This document shows positions 46,801-59,317 of a stretch of 64,000 bases of DNA, in pieces. Below the pieces are notes generated by a model that was not told the DNA's origin, did not search any database, and worked only from the letters and a program-made list of their open reading frames with translations. Source of the DNA: Pseudevernia furfuracea (taxonomy: Eukaryota > Ascomycota > Lecanoromycetes > Lecanorales > Parmeliaceae). Each line of letters begins with the position of its first letter. Position 1 is the first letter of the stretch. The position numbers and the translations under genes were made by a program. Location: contig JAIUPT010000028.1 of NCBI GenBank assembly GCA_022315425.1, forward strand, positions 620,001 through 684,000, in the 5' to 3' direction.

Positions 46801-48041
46801 TATTAAGATGGCCGAATATGGTGTCTAAGGAATCCTGCACTTTCTGCAATGTCGTTGAAGCTAAAAGATCGTCCATGGGGAACTCCCGCATCAATTGATT
46901 ATACTTCTGAACGGTTTCCAAGGCCTCTTTTAGTCCAGTATCTGCATAGAAGCTGACTTTGACCTGATAGCGCTTTGCGTGCTGTAGAATATCCAGCGTG
47001 AGTTGTACCCCATCGTTCCTCGTCTGCGAATCGATGCTCTTCAGTGCGGATTCCAGAGAGAGCCAGTAGTTGATCTCTTGAGTAGCCGAACCACTATCAG
47101 GGTCTCTAAACATCTTCGTGACTGCCTGTATTGACTTAATCCAACTATTGACTGTGTTTTGAAGGTCGTTCAAAAATCTGGTATCTGATAGAAGTTGGGA
47201 GGGTATTAAGTCTATTGATGGTTTGGCATTCCTCGCAACTGCTGTATTGAGAGCTTCGTGAACAACATCGGGAAATGACAGGACTAATTCAGGGATTTCA
47301 ACATTCTGTTGTAGATGCAGTAAGCTGAGCTCAAGTTCTGCTAGCTTCTTCTTTGTCCCAGGTACACCAGTTTTTGCGTCTGCGTCGGAGCGGTCGTTGC
47401 TGCCCGCCAACGACTTTTGACCCCGGGTATACGCATTGAAATATGGCGCCAAGGCCAAGTGCACTATTGAATGGATGATCTCGTATGGCGAGACTTGATG
47501 GCCTTGGGTTGGGCTGCTTTCGTCCAAGGCAGCTACACCGGGCAGGTAGATGGCCTGTATTTGTGCGGGAAGGGGTGTCCGTGGATCTATAGGCTGCGGA
47601 CGCTTTATTAGGGCCACGGAAACGACAGTGCCAGGGGAAATTGAAATCTCCGAAGACAGCGAGTAAACGTAGTGGCCTGCGTACTCTGGATAAACGACTT
47701 AGCAGTTGTCTCGTGAAGTAGTTGTGTGGTGTGTGTGGCATACCTGATAGGACATGGCCGTTCGCCCTACCGTTAAGCACATCTGGAGAGATGACATCCT
47801 TTTGAACATATAGGACGACTTGCGATTCGGAAGCAAAGCGGGTACACCGCTGCACCGTATCACTTTTTTTAGATTCTGAAAGTATGCTCCCGTTACTTTC
47901 TAGATCCTCTATGGAGGCCCCTAGTGTTATTTCAAGAAGGTCCACAAGGTATCGTACGACCAGGTTCGGATTAATGATTGCTGGTCCAAGAGAAGAGGGG
48001 GCATGGCCATTGGCCCCTTGCCCAGGAGAGACTACCTCCAT
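34835..48041 (-). CDS. nudA: cytoplasmic dynein 1 heavy chain
   Basis: Minus-end microtubule motor for nuclear migration, endosome transport and spindle positioning. Exons complement(47744..48041), (35372..47676) and (34835..35320), introns of 67 and 51 nt; 4362 residues, close to Aspergillus NudA (4344) and Neurospora Ro-1. The 12.3-kb middle exon has no interruption. P-loops seen: AAA1 GPAGTGKT near residue 1942, AAA2 GDSGSGKS near 2239, AAA3 GPPGSGKT near 2601, AAA4 GVSGSGKT near 2943. The AAA1 switch CQVGAWGCFDEFNRL is intact. The stalk coiled coil flanks a microtubule-binding domain (NPPAGVKLALEAVCTLLGHK). The N-terminal tail binds intermediate chains. The C-terminal domain stops at EEAEKES, much shorter than in animals, as in other fungi. 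The exon 1 start MEVVSPGQGANGHA matches the family N-terminus. Confidence 0.97.
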
Positions 48042-48411
48042 GATGGAAGGGCATGGGCTATCTGTAGTTCTTCATGGGTGAGTGGCGCGGCAGGGCAACT
48101 TCGCGATGTTGTCTCTGCTGAAAGGTATCGCGGACGATGATATTGAAAGAAAGCTGAGTACCTTAGACTGTCAATATTTGAGCGCCAAATTTACGGGGAA
48201 GTGACGCGCGCGGGCGCTCTTCAATTCCGGCTAAAGTTGCCGCAAAACTCCCATAATTTACACAACCCGTGCACCTCGAGCACCAAATGGCTTGCTCCTG
48301 GGACATTAGAGAGTAACGCAATGGAGAAAATTATTGTATCCTAGGTACCGGCCGTCTAGTCATACAAGTAGGTATTAGATGTAACAGCAGAAGCAAGACG
48401 GGCAAAACGCG
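48042..48411. other. spacer between dynein and Svf1 genes
   Basis: 370 bp: the dynein promoter and the Svf1 3' end. No feature recognised beyond a GCGCGCGGGCGC run near 48207. Confidence 0.4.
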
Positions 48412-49776
48412 CTAAGAAATGAAAGTGGCCTCCGTGAACAATTCTCCTTCCTCTGTCCTTTCAACCCCGTCAAGCTTAACCGTGATGGAAAGTTTCTGCT
48501 GCGGTGCATACTGTGAACGGCAATGTTAGTGGAAGAGAAAATCCAAAATTATTGTTTGAAGACAGCGTACCTGGTAGATGTAAGGTTTCGTGCCCACTAC
48601 TCCACCGACAATAGTCTTGATAAAGCCCGGGATTTTTGCCATCACGTCTACCTTATCAAGTCTCTTCCCCAAGCTTCCAGCCAATGTGGCGGAAACAGGC
48701 TTCTTGTCCTTGGTAACTCCCCCCCAGACATATTTGACAGCTTCAGGCTCTGGCCATTCATTTTCGCGATCTGATTTGACTTTGGTATGCTCCACAGAGT
48801 TTCCTTGGGAACCTGCACAGATGATCTGTCCGTCTGTTGCTATTCCACCAACATTTACGATGGTAGAGCCATAAGAGGGAGGGGTCGTATATTCCATCAT
48901 GACCGCTGAGTAATTTGTGGACTGGAAATTGACAAAATTCCACTTGGCAGCTACCAAGTTAATAGTTAAACGAAAATCACTGAAGAACGCGATCATCTCC
49001 TTACCCGCGTGATGAGGCTTCATTCCTTGAAGAGCATGCACGAAAAAAGCCCTTCCCTTGAAATTTACTTCCCCAGCTTCGGTAATGATACTACCCTCCG
49101 CTTGGCATCGAGGCCAGAATCGATGCCTCATGGTGCCCCAAGGGTTCTTTGGATCGGTGCCAAAATAGCTGTTCCCATCCTTTCCGACGTGGAATCCCGG
49201 CGCCGTCCGCGTGATTGTCAAGTTCACGATGCTAGCTTCATTCGTGGCAGACTTGACGGTGTATAAAGTTCCGTCCTCACTGAGAGTAACGGCGCAGCCA
49301 TCGGCGTAGCAAGAAAACTTCTCGGGGTCGAAGTCGAAGTTCTTGAGTGCATCCGAGGACCAGAGGTTGGGGGTTTTGCCGTCGGGATAGAAGATCTTTG
49401 TGTTAAACTGGCATGTAGTGTGTATACCACTAACATGAGGGTATCAGCGTGCTTCCTCGCATACGGTAGGGAGGTAGCGCTGTCTCACGCGACATTGCTG
49501 TAAATGACTTGAGCCATTCCAATATGCCCACTATCCGCCATCAAATAAAAAGTCTGTGTCTCCACACATGTCGAAGTCATTGCAACCCATGCTAAGTCCT
49601 TCTTCTGCAACTCCGTGTAGGGTACTTGCTGTGCCTGCTTGGCGACCGACTGGATGGCTGAAGGTCCATAGATTGGCTCTTGCGTTCCAGCAACGTTTGC
49701 TACCCTGCTCCGTCAGTCTAAACCAACGACAAGATGTGTAGGATACCTTCACTCACTGCTGCTTTATCCAATTCAT
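48412..49776 (-). CDS. SVF1: survival factor Svf1 (lipocalin-like ceramide-handling protein)
   Basis: Four exons: complement(49757..49776), (49489..49704), (48571..49429) and (48412..48510); introns of 52, 59 and 60 nt; 397 residues. The start MNWIKQQVANVAGTQEPIYG joins over intron 1; then come VPYTELQKKDLAW, TQTFYLMADSG, QVIYSNVAGIHTTCQFNTKIF (over intron 2), NLWSSDALKNFDFD, GTMRHRFWPR, GRAFFVHALQGMKPHHA, FQSTNYSAVMMEYTTPPSYG and GTKPYIYQYAPQQ (over intron 3). The end EEGELFTEATFIS is the family C-terminus. In yeast Svf1 protects against oxidative stress and moves ceramide between the endoplasmic reticulum and Golgi. All junctions keep the frame. Confidence 0.94.
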
Positions 49777-50038
49777 GATTAGCGATAACGGATGTATTGA
49801 TGGAAGTGATGTAGGGCTCGAGGCCGAGAGATATCGACCGAGACCTCGGACTCGGAGACGTCAACGCGCAGATCCGGAACGGAACGGCCCGCTTGTTTGA
49901 ACAGAGCAACCAGCAGCAATGAGTAATAATTCGACTTCGAGGACACACTTTGCATATGTACTTTAAGGAGGGCAGTAGAGCCAAACCAACACCTTTAACC
50001 ATCGTCACGCGCGTTCTAACCCCACAATTAATTCTACG
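49777..50038. promoter_or_regulatory. bidirectional promoter region, SVF1/MRPL19
   Basis: 262 bp between two divergent start codons. No distinct factor site recognised; call based on orientation. Confidence 0.45.
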
Positions 50039-50556
50039 ATGGCACGAAAAGCGATAACCAAAGACCAAGTCGTCAAACTCATAGTCGGCGCCGGCCAAGC
50101 CTCACCCAGTCCTCCTGTCGGTCCCGCTCTAGGTAGCAAGGGAGTCAAGTCGATCGACTTCTGTAAAGTACTTCCTCTTGCCTTACCCCCCGTCCCAACA
50201 GTCGCCTGTTAACTCGCCCTCAGGAATTCAACGCTCGGACTGCCCACATGACGCCCGGCATACCAATCCCCACTCGAGTCACCGTCCGCCCTGACCGCTC
50301 ATTCCACTTCGAGTTGCGCACACCTACGACATCCTACCTGTTGCTACAGGCAGCAAATGTGAAGGAAACGAGGGGGAAAGTGAGGGGGGCTATGTTGCCG
50401 GGGAAGGAGAGTGTCGGGGAGGTTTCGCTGAAGCATATTTACGATATTGCGAAGATAAAGCAAAGCGAACTGAGGTTGAGTGGATTACCGTTGGATGGAT
50501 TGTGTAAGAGCGTTATAGCGCAGGCGAAGACAATTGGCGTTACAGTGATTCCGTAA
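50039..50556 (+). CDS. MRPL19: mitochondrial large-subunit ribosomal protein uL11
   Basis: Binds the GTPase-associated centre of mitochondrial large-subunit rRNA. Exons 50039..50167 and 50224..50556 with a 56-nt phase-0 intron; 153 residues. MARKAITKDQVVKLIVGAGQ is followed by the L11 signature ASPSPPVGPALGSKGV, then IDFCKEFNART restored across the intron. PIPTRVTVRPDRSFHFELRTP and TSYLLLQAA, then SLKHIYDIAKIK and GLCKSVIAQAKTIGVTVIP, complete the fold. It lacks the cytosolic L12/uL11 features and is bacterial-like, hence mitochondrial. Confidence 0.94.
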
Positions 50557-50770
50557 GGAACTATGGATCTGTTCGGCATAGCGACGATGTCATTTTATAC
50601 AAGCGGAGTTGGAATAATGACCGACAAGCGGTCCATCACTTTCGATTTATTGTCGTCTTCTGAATACAGGAGGGTCATCACAAAATCAGTTCCCCAGTCC
50701 GCAGATTCCAAACATGCTCCCAATCTCTGAACAAACCGGTGCTTGGCAGTTCTGCGGCCAAGACTGTCGG

Positions 50771-51787
50771 TCAATTCTTGACTCGGAACGTTCCTCCCTC
50801 CTTTACAAGCCCAGCTCGAAACTGGTCAAGGGTGGGCTGATGCTTTACCCCTTTCAGCACCAGTTCGTTCAAGCCTCCTGACTCTCTAAGCTTCTTGAGG
50901 AATGGTTTCACCTGACGGTAAGGTTAGCAAACGATTGGATATGCAGATGATGGCAGAATTGCTAATACCAAGAGACCCTCGCTGTCAGCCAACTGCCATT
51001 CTGAGAAGTCTAGTGTTAGTTTTTCCAATGCAGGGAAGCCCAGTCCGTTTCGGCCACCCCAAGGACACAGGTCGTCGCTCTCGCTGAATAATGTGGTTGA
51101 CCTAGTAAGATGTCGGAGTCAGCAGTCCTTCCCCAGGCCAGAATTTGAGCAAATAGACAATCAATAGGGGTATTGGGAGCCTTTTGCCGCGAGAAAGTAT
51201 CTCGCAGCTCATGAAAGTGATCTAGAACGGGGAAAATTGCTCCGAAATGGTACATACCAGTCACGCCAAATGTGATCTCTGTTCGGAGCGCCCCGTGTTC
51301 CATTGACCCCAATTGGCGAATGCCATCGATACTCCGCATTCAGATTGATGATGACGGAGCGGAGCAAGGTCAGCCGTCCCATAGGGGCCAATTTGAGGTT
51401 GAATGCTACTTGGTCGCCTTCAGTAAGTCTCATTGTATGTAGAAGACCACGATACCAGCGGATTCTGAATGCCATACCTAGAGGATAACCAATTAGGCTC
51501 TTGTTTTGAAAAGAGCGGATAGCGTTGGCCGAGGAGAACTCGAATGTATTCTGGCCGTAGAGAATGGGCAAAGCCTCGGAATAGATCATACGGCACGTTC
51601 TGAGGATTGCAGAATCAATTTGGGGAATTGGCTTGTAGTTGTCGAGCAGTGCTGTTTCTTTGCTGCCCAAATGCTTGTGTGGTTTCTCTATTGGCTCTGC
51701 GGTTGTCAAGAGATGATGGAAAATCATATGTCTGATCTCAACCGGTACTGCAGAGAACAGCGGACATTGACTTTGATCCTGAGGCAC
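50771..51787 (-). CDS. 2EXR/F-box-like fungal protein, 5' end unresolved
   Basis: Three exons can be joined: complement(51258..51787), (50969..51101) and (50771..50911); introns of 156 and 57 nt (GTATGT and GTATTA donors). The N-terminal part has the pattern of a large fungal family: CPLFSAVPVEIRHMIFHHLL, then ILRTCRMIYSEALPILYGQN and TFEFSSANAIRSF. The C-terminal exons give LCPWGGRNGLGFPALEKLTL, DFSEWQLADSEGLL and VKPFLKKLRESGGLNEL. No ATG begins this frame: the only near start is a GTG at 51787, and the frame is open back to a stop near 51840. A first exon further left (toward 52130) or loss of the start is possible. Such proteins are numerous and mostly uncharacterised. Confidence 0.6.
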
Positions 51788-51840
51788 AGTTGGATCTTCT
51801 GTGGAATCTATCTTGACCCCGCTAGCGAAGTTTTCCGGTT

Positions 51841-52808
51841 AGCAAGCACTCTCCGTCCACGGAAATTGGAGTCATGAAACATGTGCCTGGAAGCATGGGG
51901 CTCCCGGACCGCGTCTCGCCGCTCTTGAAGACGTCCAGCCAAGGGAACTGCGGCTGAGGAAGTCCTACCTCTTCTAATTCATTAGTGGACATATCCCAAG
52001 TCTTGCTGGAAAAATTGACATACTCTCGCGATATCGTAGTCAGTAATCGCAGATCTCGGATCAGATCTGGCCCGAGACGACTCTGGATTACAATGTCACA
52101 TTCAGTATTGCCTTTTTGAGGCATGATTTGAGCGTTGCAACATGTTTCGAGAGTTGACACTCCCGACATCAAGAGACAAGATTTTGTGCAAAAGAGGGTA
52201 CATGGACTCCAAACTACGTACCACGGGCCCGGTAATCAAATCTGAAGTTGAAGAAGTTTCCAACCCCGAACGCGAACGACAGATGCGTAGGCATTGATAG
52301 TGGGAGCGTAGTCACTGCAGCGAAGGCCGGTACAATATTCGTTCTTCGTCTTCAAGCGGAAAGTGTTATAGAACGCTTGCTCGGCTTGCTTGCAGGTGCT
52401 CAGGACCCAGGTGTCACTAATGTGATCAAGCCTTGCTCGTTGTATTGACTGAAAGGTAAGGTATATTACTAAGCTAAAGGCTTAACGCCGGCGCTGATAA
52501 GCTTTAGAGTTTACAACTAAATGATAAAGTACATCTGAATCATCCCACCTGCCACAGGTCTCCAAGAACCGTTACAAGTTTCAATTGCGGTTGAGAAGTA
52601 TACTACAACTTATGTAACGGGTATTCCAGCGCCTTTCTACCATTTTTGATGATTCTTGTACGCCAACGGCATACTCTCCCCTCGTGTTTCAGTCCGTTCA
52701 GGAATTCTGCACCGTTGCCTCGCCGTCCCAACATGTACAATCGTTTCTCTGAGACCTGAATTTTTCCGCAACCCCAGTATCCTAGTTGAAGGAAGTTGGA
52801 CTGCGAAG
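51841..52808. other. spacer between the 2EXR-like gene and the kinase gene
   Basis: About 970 bp. On the minus strand a frame runs 51822-52172 with an ATG near 52120 (MPQKGNTECDIVIQSRLGP) and a strong GTATGT donor near 52020, which could be a first exon of the 2EXR-like gene, but no acceptor joins it in frame. Otherwise nothing recognised. Confidence 0.35.
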
Positions 52809-55325
52809 ATGGAACCAACCAACCCTAAGAATCCTTTGAACTTTGAAGGTCTGTCAGCGCTCCGTCAAGTTCAGTGGCACAGTGTGTCAGCAGCTGATTT
52901 CGCGAGCATCTTCAGGTGCAGGAGAAAACGCGACACCGGGGCAAACACCATCTGGCGCACAACCCTCTGAACCCACGGTACCACAGACAGTCAGATTCGC
53001 GTCTGTCAATCAAGAAATAGAGCCTGCTCATAGTCTACAAACCAATACAGAAGCTTCAGATACTGCGATATCCAGAGGTGACATCGGCCCAGGCGCAGAG
53101 GATGAACTACGAAATTTGTCACTGGGACTGCATCATTCACACTTCCACCAGAGACGGACAAGTAATTTCGCCTTCGAGCCTGTGTCTTTACCCGTCTCTA
53201 GAGCACCTTCCAATGAATCAAGCCCATACCATACATCGAGGGAGGCAACGCGGTCTGGTGCGCCATCTCCCAGAATGTCTCCTCATTCTACAATGACTAC
53301 ACCTCCTCTCACCCCAGCTGGAACAGAGAATCATGATGGCCCCCGCCCGATCCCTGATGGCTCTGGCGCAAACCTGGCCAAAGTTCATCCAGACCCGGTC
53401 CAGATGGCTCCGCAGACTTCAGGTCCTGGGAAATCTCCATCTCCAGCAAGCGCAGCCACCTCAAGGCCGTCAACGCCTTCAGATCTCACGTCTACCCGTC
53501 CGACATCTATATCTCAAGGCTCCAATACGGCAGATCGGTCAAAGCGTGTATCTGGTTTTGCCGTTGGACCGTCCGATGGCTCAGCAACCCCAGCAAACAC
53601 TGACAGCTCCACGTCAAGACCTAGCGAAAGCTCCGTTCCGCCTTCGCGAGAGCCTAGTCCAACCCAAGCTCCAGAGGGAGCCTCTGGGACAGCCACACCT
53701 CCATCAGGCTACCAAAGACCTTTCACACCAGTCGGTGACCGAGATGATCCATATGCTAGAAGTAAGAGACCTCCGCAGACGAAAAATCTTGATACAATCG
53801 ATAAAAGATTCGTTTTTGGTGATGTGCGGCGTCGATCTGGTATCAACTTGACAAGTGGTTCTTCTGGAGCTTTACCGCGCTCCAGCAGTGGCAACGACCT
53901 TAAAGCTGAGCATAGAAAATCGACTTTCTCAATGCATGGCTTAGGGGGGCAGAAGGATCACGTTGCCCACATGGATGATAAGCCACACGGTTCGATGTCT
54001 GAATTGAAACGCTTCTTTGGAATAGGAGGTCACCACAAAAAACGTCCACAGTCGCCTGCCAAGTCCGCGAAAGCGTCGCTGAATTACAGTTCAGGGGTCA
54101 GGACGCCGCCACACCAGCAAGCGACTGCCAATGTTCCGTTCGCTGATGATCATGGTCTACAAACCAAGTGGGGGAAATTTGGAAAAGTCCTCGGATCCGG
54201 GGCTGGAGGTTCCGTTAAGCTCATGAAGCGGAGCAGTGATGGCCTAACCTTCGCCGTCAAGCAGTTTCGTGATCGACATTCTTACGAGACCGAGCGAGAG
54301 TATAATAAAAAGGTCACCGCCGAATTCTGCATTGGATCAACATTGCACCATGGCAACATCATCGAGACACTAGATATCGTGCATGAGAAGGGCCATTGGT
54401 ATGAGGTCATGGAGTACGCGCCGTTTGATCTTTTTGCAATTGTTATGACAGGCAAAATGTCAAGGGAAGAGGTCGCCTGCTCTTTTCTTCAAATTGTGAG
54501 CGGTGTAACATTTCTCCACAGCATGGGACTTGCCCACAGAGACCTCAAGTTGGACAACGTGGTGGTTAACGAGCATGGCATCATGAAGTTGATCGACTTT
54601 GGTAGCGCTAGCGTCTTCAAATATCCATTCGAGAACGACATAATATTAGCGAGTGGTAAGTTACCTTTTCGCCCTATGAAACATCTCAAAGCTCACAGAT
54701 AGTAGGTGTTGTGGGTTCAGATCCATATTTGGCACCTGAAGTCTACGATCATCCCAAATACGATCCTCAACCCACGGACATATGGTCTCTTGCCATAATA
54801 TTTGCCTGCATGTCTCTGCGACGTTTCCCGTGGAAGATGCCTCGCGTGACCGACAATTCATTCAAGCTCTTCATCTCGCCGCCTTCCGCAGGAACTCCAT
54901 CCACTGAGGTCGGGGCCAAGGAAAGGTCAAAGTCTGCAACAGACGTCACGCCTGGGAATGCAGACGACTGCCGAAGCTCAGCGCCCGCTCATCACCATGA
55001 CCAGCCTGGAGAGAACTCGGAAGTCAAACATAATGCTCATGAATCTACTAACCCAGGGCCTCGACTTGACGCTCCGAAAGACAATGTCATCAAAGGGCCC
55101 TGGCGCCTACTTCGTCTTTTGCCTAGAGAAACAAGAACTATAATGGGGAAAATGCTTCAGGTCAATCCTAAAAATCGAGCCACATTGGAAGAGATGATGG
55201 CCGATCCATGGATATCGAATTCACCAGTTTGCCAACAGCATGAGGGAGGAAAGGTGATTAAAGCTCGTGGTCACGAGCATACATTAGAACCAGGTGCTCC
55301 TGCTCCAGCACCTGCTCAGAAGTAA
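52809..55325 (+). CDS. serine/threonine protein kinase, Hal4/Sat4 type
   Basis: Exons 52809..52848, 52916..54655 and 54703..55325; introns of 67 and 47 nt, both phase 1; 800 residues. The first 425 residues are serine/proline/threonine-rich and disordered. The kinase domain starts at about residue 427: KFGKVLGSGAGGSVKLMKR (glycine loop), FAVKQF (VAIK lysine), HRDLKLDN near residue 553 (catalytic loop), LIDFGSASVF (DFG), and GVVGSDPYLAPEV restored over intron 2. The GIIxxxM-like segment is SLAIIFACMSLRRFPWK, and an insertion sits before the last lobe (GKMLQVNPKNRATLEEMMAD). In yeast Hal4/Sat4 and Hal5 stabilise potassium and nutrient transporters at the plasma membrane. The role here is inferred from that family. 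Confidence 0.88.
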
Positions 55326-55917
55326 TGCGCTCCCTCGGCGGCATCGTTGGGCTCCGAATACTAAGTATGGATGATTCCATAAGAGACATGCATCGATGCT
55401 GCACCGCAGATATTGGTGTTTACAATGCAAGGATTACGAGATGCGCCACAATTAACTTTGAAAAGGGGATCCCTGGACTTGGAGTGAACAGAGGCCATGT
55501 TTGAGCGATTATTCGCTAACAAGCTGCTACCTAAGTTTCTGCTGCTAGCGTTACATCGTAGCATCGTGTATAGCATGTCATGATATTGATGGAAAGGAGT
55601 GTCTCTGTAGACCCGCAAGGACGTCATTTGAATGCATTCCTCTAGCGGCTATTTAATATTCACACGCGCTGAAAGATCACAATTAATGCATCAAGTCTGT
55701 CAGCGCCATTGTAATTACTGTTCTCATCTATCGCCATTCTCACTTTATAATATTTCGAAAATGAAGCATCCAGGCACCCATTCTCGCCATTCAGTCAGCC
55801 ACTCGGGGATACTTTCTTATCCCCGAAGATCAACATCGCATGGTTTCAACCCGACGAATATAAATGTGCTCCATATTGTTCGAAAACTGAAGGTCTACAT
55901 GCAGAAAGTTACCATAG
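55326..55917. other. spacer between kinase and Bun107-type genes
   Basis: 592 bp with a plus-strand frame (55632-55985) lacking family resemblance. It contains the promoter of the WD40 gene. Nothing else recognised. Confidence 0.4.
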
Positions 55918-58900
55918 ATGGCGCGCAAGGCCCGCCAACGGATCAGCTATGGTCAGTGCCCCTCACAGTCACTGCAGGGAACTAAGCTCACACTCATTAC
56001 TAGTGCTACCCCTAGCAAATTCGCCTGGGGGACACCGCTTGGGGGTCAATGGCCTCGCAATAGACATAGATCGCTCGATTCTGTGAGGGTCAATTAAAAT
56101 TAAAACTCTGGATGCGACCGCTGACAGTCTGACAGCTACTCGGGAGGTCGAGATGGTTTGATATGCGCCTGGGATCTTGGCCTCGATCTGCATGCCAGCA
56201 CCTACGATAACGAGAACCCATTCGCATCTCCAGAAGATGCTTCTGAAAAGGCGTCCAAGAAGTCCAAATCATCGTCCTTCGGCAAGCAAGTGCAAGCTCA
56301 CACCCACTGGGTCAACGACATCCTTCTCGCTCATAGCAATTCCGCCTTGGTCTCAGCATCTTCAGATATCACAGTAAAGGTGTGGCGACCGCATTCCGAG
56401 GATAGTCAGATACCAACAACAATCGGACTACACAGCGATTACGTTAAATGTCTCGCATCACCGGGAGCACACTCAGACTGGGTAGCATCCGGCGGATTAG
56501 ATCACAAAGTCAAACTATGGGATCTCAACGGTGGAGGAGAAAAACTACATATCGACCTCGGAGAAAATGAGGCTAAGGGTTCTGTTTATGCCTTGAGTGT
56601 TAGAGGCTCGGTCATGGCTAGTGGCGGTCCAGAAAGCATTGTAAGGCTATGGGATCCGAAGTCTGGGAAACGCATCACCAATTTCGTGGGCCACACGGAC
56701 AACATAAGGGACATTCTGATTAATCAGGATGGTGATACGGTCATGACAGCCTCGTCAGATCAATCCATCAAAGTCTGGTCCCTTACTGCGGGCAGATGCA
56801 TGTATACTTTGACGATGCACAACGACAGCGTATGGTCGCTCTACTCTGACCATCCCCAATTATCTCTCTTCTATTCTAGTGATCGATCAGGATTGGTCGC
56901 TAAGACGGATATCCGCGATTGCCCTGATATGGACGAAGGCTTGTCTTTGGCTGTGGCCCAGGAGCATGATGGCGTTCCCAAGGTGGTTGTTGCTGGAGAC
57001 TACGTCTGGACCGCAACCTCCAGCTCGAGCATCAATCGGTGGCACGATGTGGATACTAGAAAGGAGGTCCAATATCCGGAGTCAGTACGGCAACAACGAG
57101 GCTCTAGTATAGTCTCTCGTCCCAAGATCCCTTCGCCTCCTCCTAAAGAAACCCCTACCGCGAATGGCATCACAAAATCAAAGATACCGCTTTCTTGTGT
57201 CTTGCGAATATCTAATAACGCGGCATATCCGGGCCAAAGACCCTGGGATATGGATGTGTCGACTATTTATTCCGGAACAAGTGCAAGAAAAATGTCCGAA
57301 GCAGTTGTGGATCAAGACCTTGGAGTTATAATACCATTTCACGATCTGCCTGAGGAGACCATTGAAGGCCAAAATGGATTGATTAAACATGTGATGCTGA
57401 ATGATAGAAGAAGAGTCCTGACGCTAGATACCGCAGGGGAAGTAACGATGTGGGATCTCTTAAGGTGTATACCGATCAGATCTTTTGGCAAAAGGCATTT
57501 GGAAGACGTTATGCCCGAAGTCAATACGATTGAGAGCGTTGCAAACTGGTGCGGTGTAGATACAAGGACTGGAAGACTGGCATGCATTCTCGAAGAAAAT
57601 TATTGCTTCGATGCAGAAATGTACGCGGACGAATTGGACGTTGAGAATGCCGGTGAATTCAGAGACGATCAGCGCATAAACCTGGGGAAATGGATATTGC
57701 GCTTCCTGTTCACCAAGCTCATTGGTGAGGAGATCGAGCGTGATGCCAAATTCCTTCAAGACTTGATGGCAAATGCGTCGAAGCCTACCAGTTTGCGCAG
57801 GGAAAATGCTCCGTCCCCCATACAGCTCCCTGTCATTCGTCCTCCAAGCTTCATGAACGAAGACGATAGCATGATTACTCCACGGCCCACAATCGTGACA
57901 GATGGCATCACGCGTCCCCCGAATACCCCTGGACTGATTATCGGAGCAGCGACACCTTACATCAACGGCGTGGCCAGCACATCGGGGCCAAACAGGCCAG
58001 CTACGGCCGAAGAAGGTACAGCACTAGAAAAGCGAACATCACAACACAGTCAGCCCCGGATCTCTAGCGACCGAGCAAGTGATTACTTTTCATCCACTTC
58101 TCAAGCCAAGAGCCCAGTCGACGGTCAGTCGAAAGGCCCCGTCACTCCTGGAGACACATCTCTCGAAGCAGCCACATCCTCGCCTGTTGACGCAGACAAA
58201 GAGGAGAAATCCAGCTCGTTATTCGGCAAAAAATTCCGCATGAACTTCCCAAAGAAACTTGGCCGCACGTCACAGGATGTCAAGCCAGCAGTCGTAGATG
58301 AGAAATCGGAAGAGTCTGACAAGTCCGAGGAGAAAGAGGACAAGACTGTTCAAGACAACTTCTTTGGCACAATACAGAAGATCAGATATGACTATGAGGA
58401 ACGCAAACAGCACGGACCATCTCAGCATCTTGTGTCGGGAATTACGCCGAGCTCATTGAACGAAACGCCTCTGCTTCAGCCCCCGCCATTTACGACGGTG
58501 ATTATTCAAGAAGACCGACCTGATTCAGGGGGTGTCGCGGATTTATACAGAGGGACCATCAGCTCCGTGGGCAGTGATGCTGATCTGATCGAGAGAACCG
58601 GGCCAATGTGGCTGGGCGATCTTTTATTGAAGGTAGGCTGTAATCTTACGACCGGGTTTTAGAGACTATTAACAAACTTAGAACCACATGCCTGTCAAGG
58701 AAATCCCCAAGGTCTCATTCGTGCTGCTGCCTTACCAGGACCTGCTTCCCAGCATCGCAAGCCCCGACGGGTACGTCCCCCACTCCTTCTAACATTCACT
58801 CTTGAATACTAAATGCTAGCAGTAACTCCCGTTTGAATGCAAATCGCATGCTTCGCGCCAAAAAGGTCCTCGCCTACGTGGCCGAACGTGTAGAACCTCA

Positions 58901-59153
58901 GTCGGAGCAACCAGATCCCGACGTAGTCAAGCCAGAAGAGTATCTTGAGCTATATTGCCAGGATCAGCTCGTTGCACACAACATTACATTAGCTACTCTG
59001 CGCGCTCATGTATGGAAGGCCGGTGGAGATGTCATATTGTACTATAAATCGAATGGGAGAAGACCAGAGCTTGAGGAGAGAGAGAGGGTTAAGAGGGAGA
59101 AGGCTGCTGCGGATGAGGGAACGGCAAAGACTGGGCCGGTGCTTCATACTTGA
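55918..59153 (+). CDS. WD40 protein of the WDR48/UAF1 (Bun107, Duf1) family
   Basis: Scaffold that activates deubiquitinases of the USP1/12/46 (Ubp9/CreB) group. Exons 55918..55951, 56004..56082, 56136..58632, 58682..58770 and 58823..59153; introns of 52, 53, 49 and 52 nt; 1009 residues. The joined N-terminus MARKARQRISYVLPLANSPG then GGHRLGVNGLAIDIDRSILY is characteristic. Repeats include YSGGRDGLICAWDL, HTHWVNDILLAHSNSALVSA, HSDYVKCLA, VASGGLDHKVKLWDL, GPESIVRLWDPKSGKRI, GHTDNIRDILINQDGDTVMT and SDQSIKVWSLTAGRCMYTL. A C-terminal DUF3337 region follows (VSFVLLPYQDLLPSIAS, RLNANRMLRAKKVLAYVAER, then LELYCQDQLVAHNITLATLR and VILYYKSNGR), with a low-complexity lysine/glutamate and serine-rich linker between. 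Confidence 0.92.
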
Positions 59154-59317
59154 TTGGATATACTAATGCGTGTACAATGACTTTGATACCGGCTAAGGGC
59201 CCTATGTATATTATCATCAAAACTTAGACATCAGCCACAACAACATTTTGTATAAACGGAGGCGTCGTCAAGGTCTCATCACTGCATTCAAGTTCACTAG
59301 AACAAGCCTATCATGCG

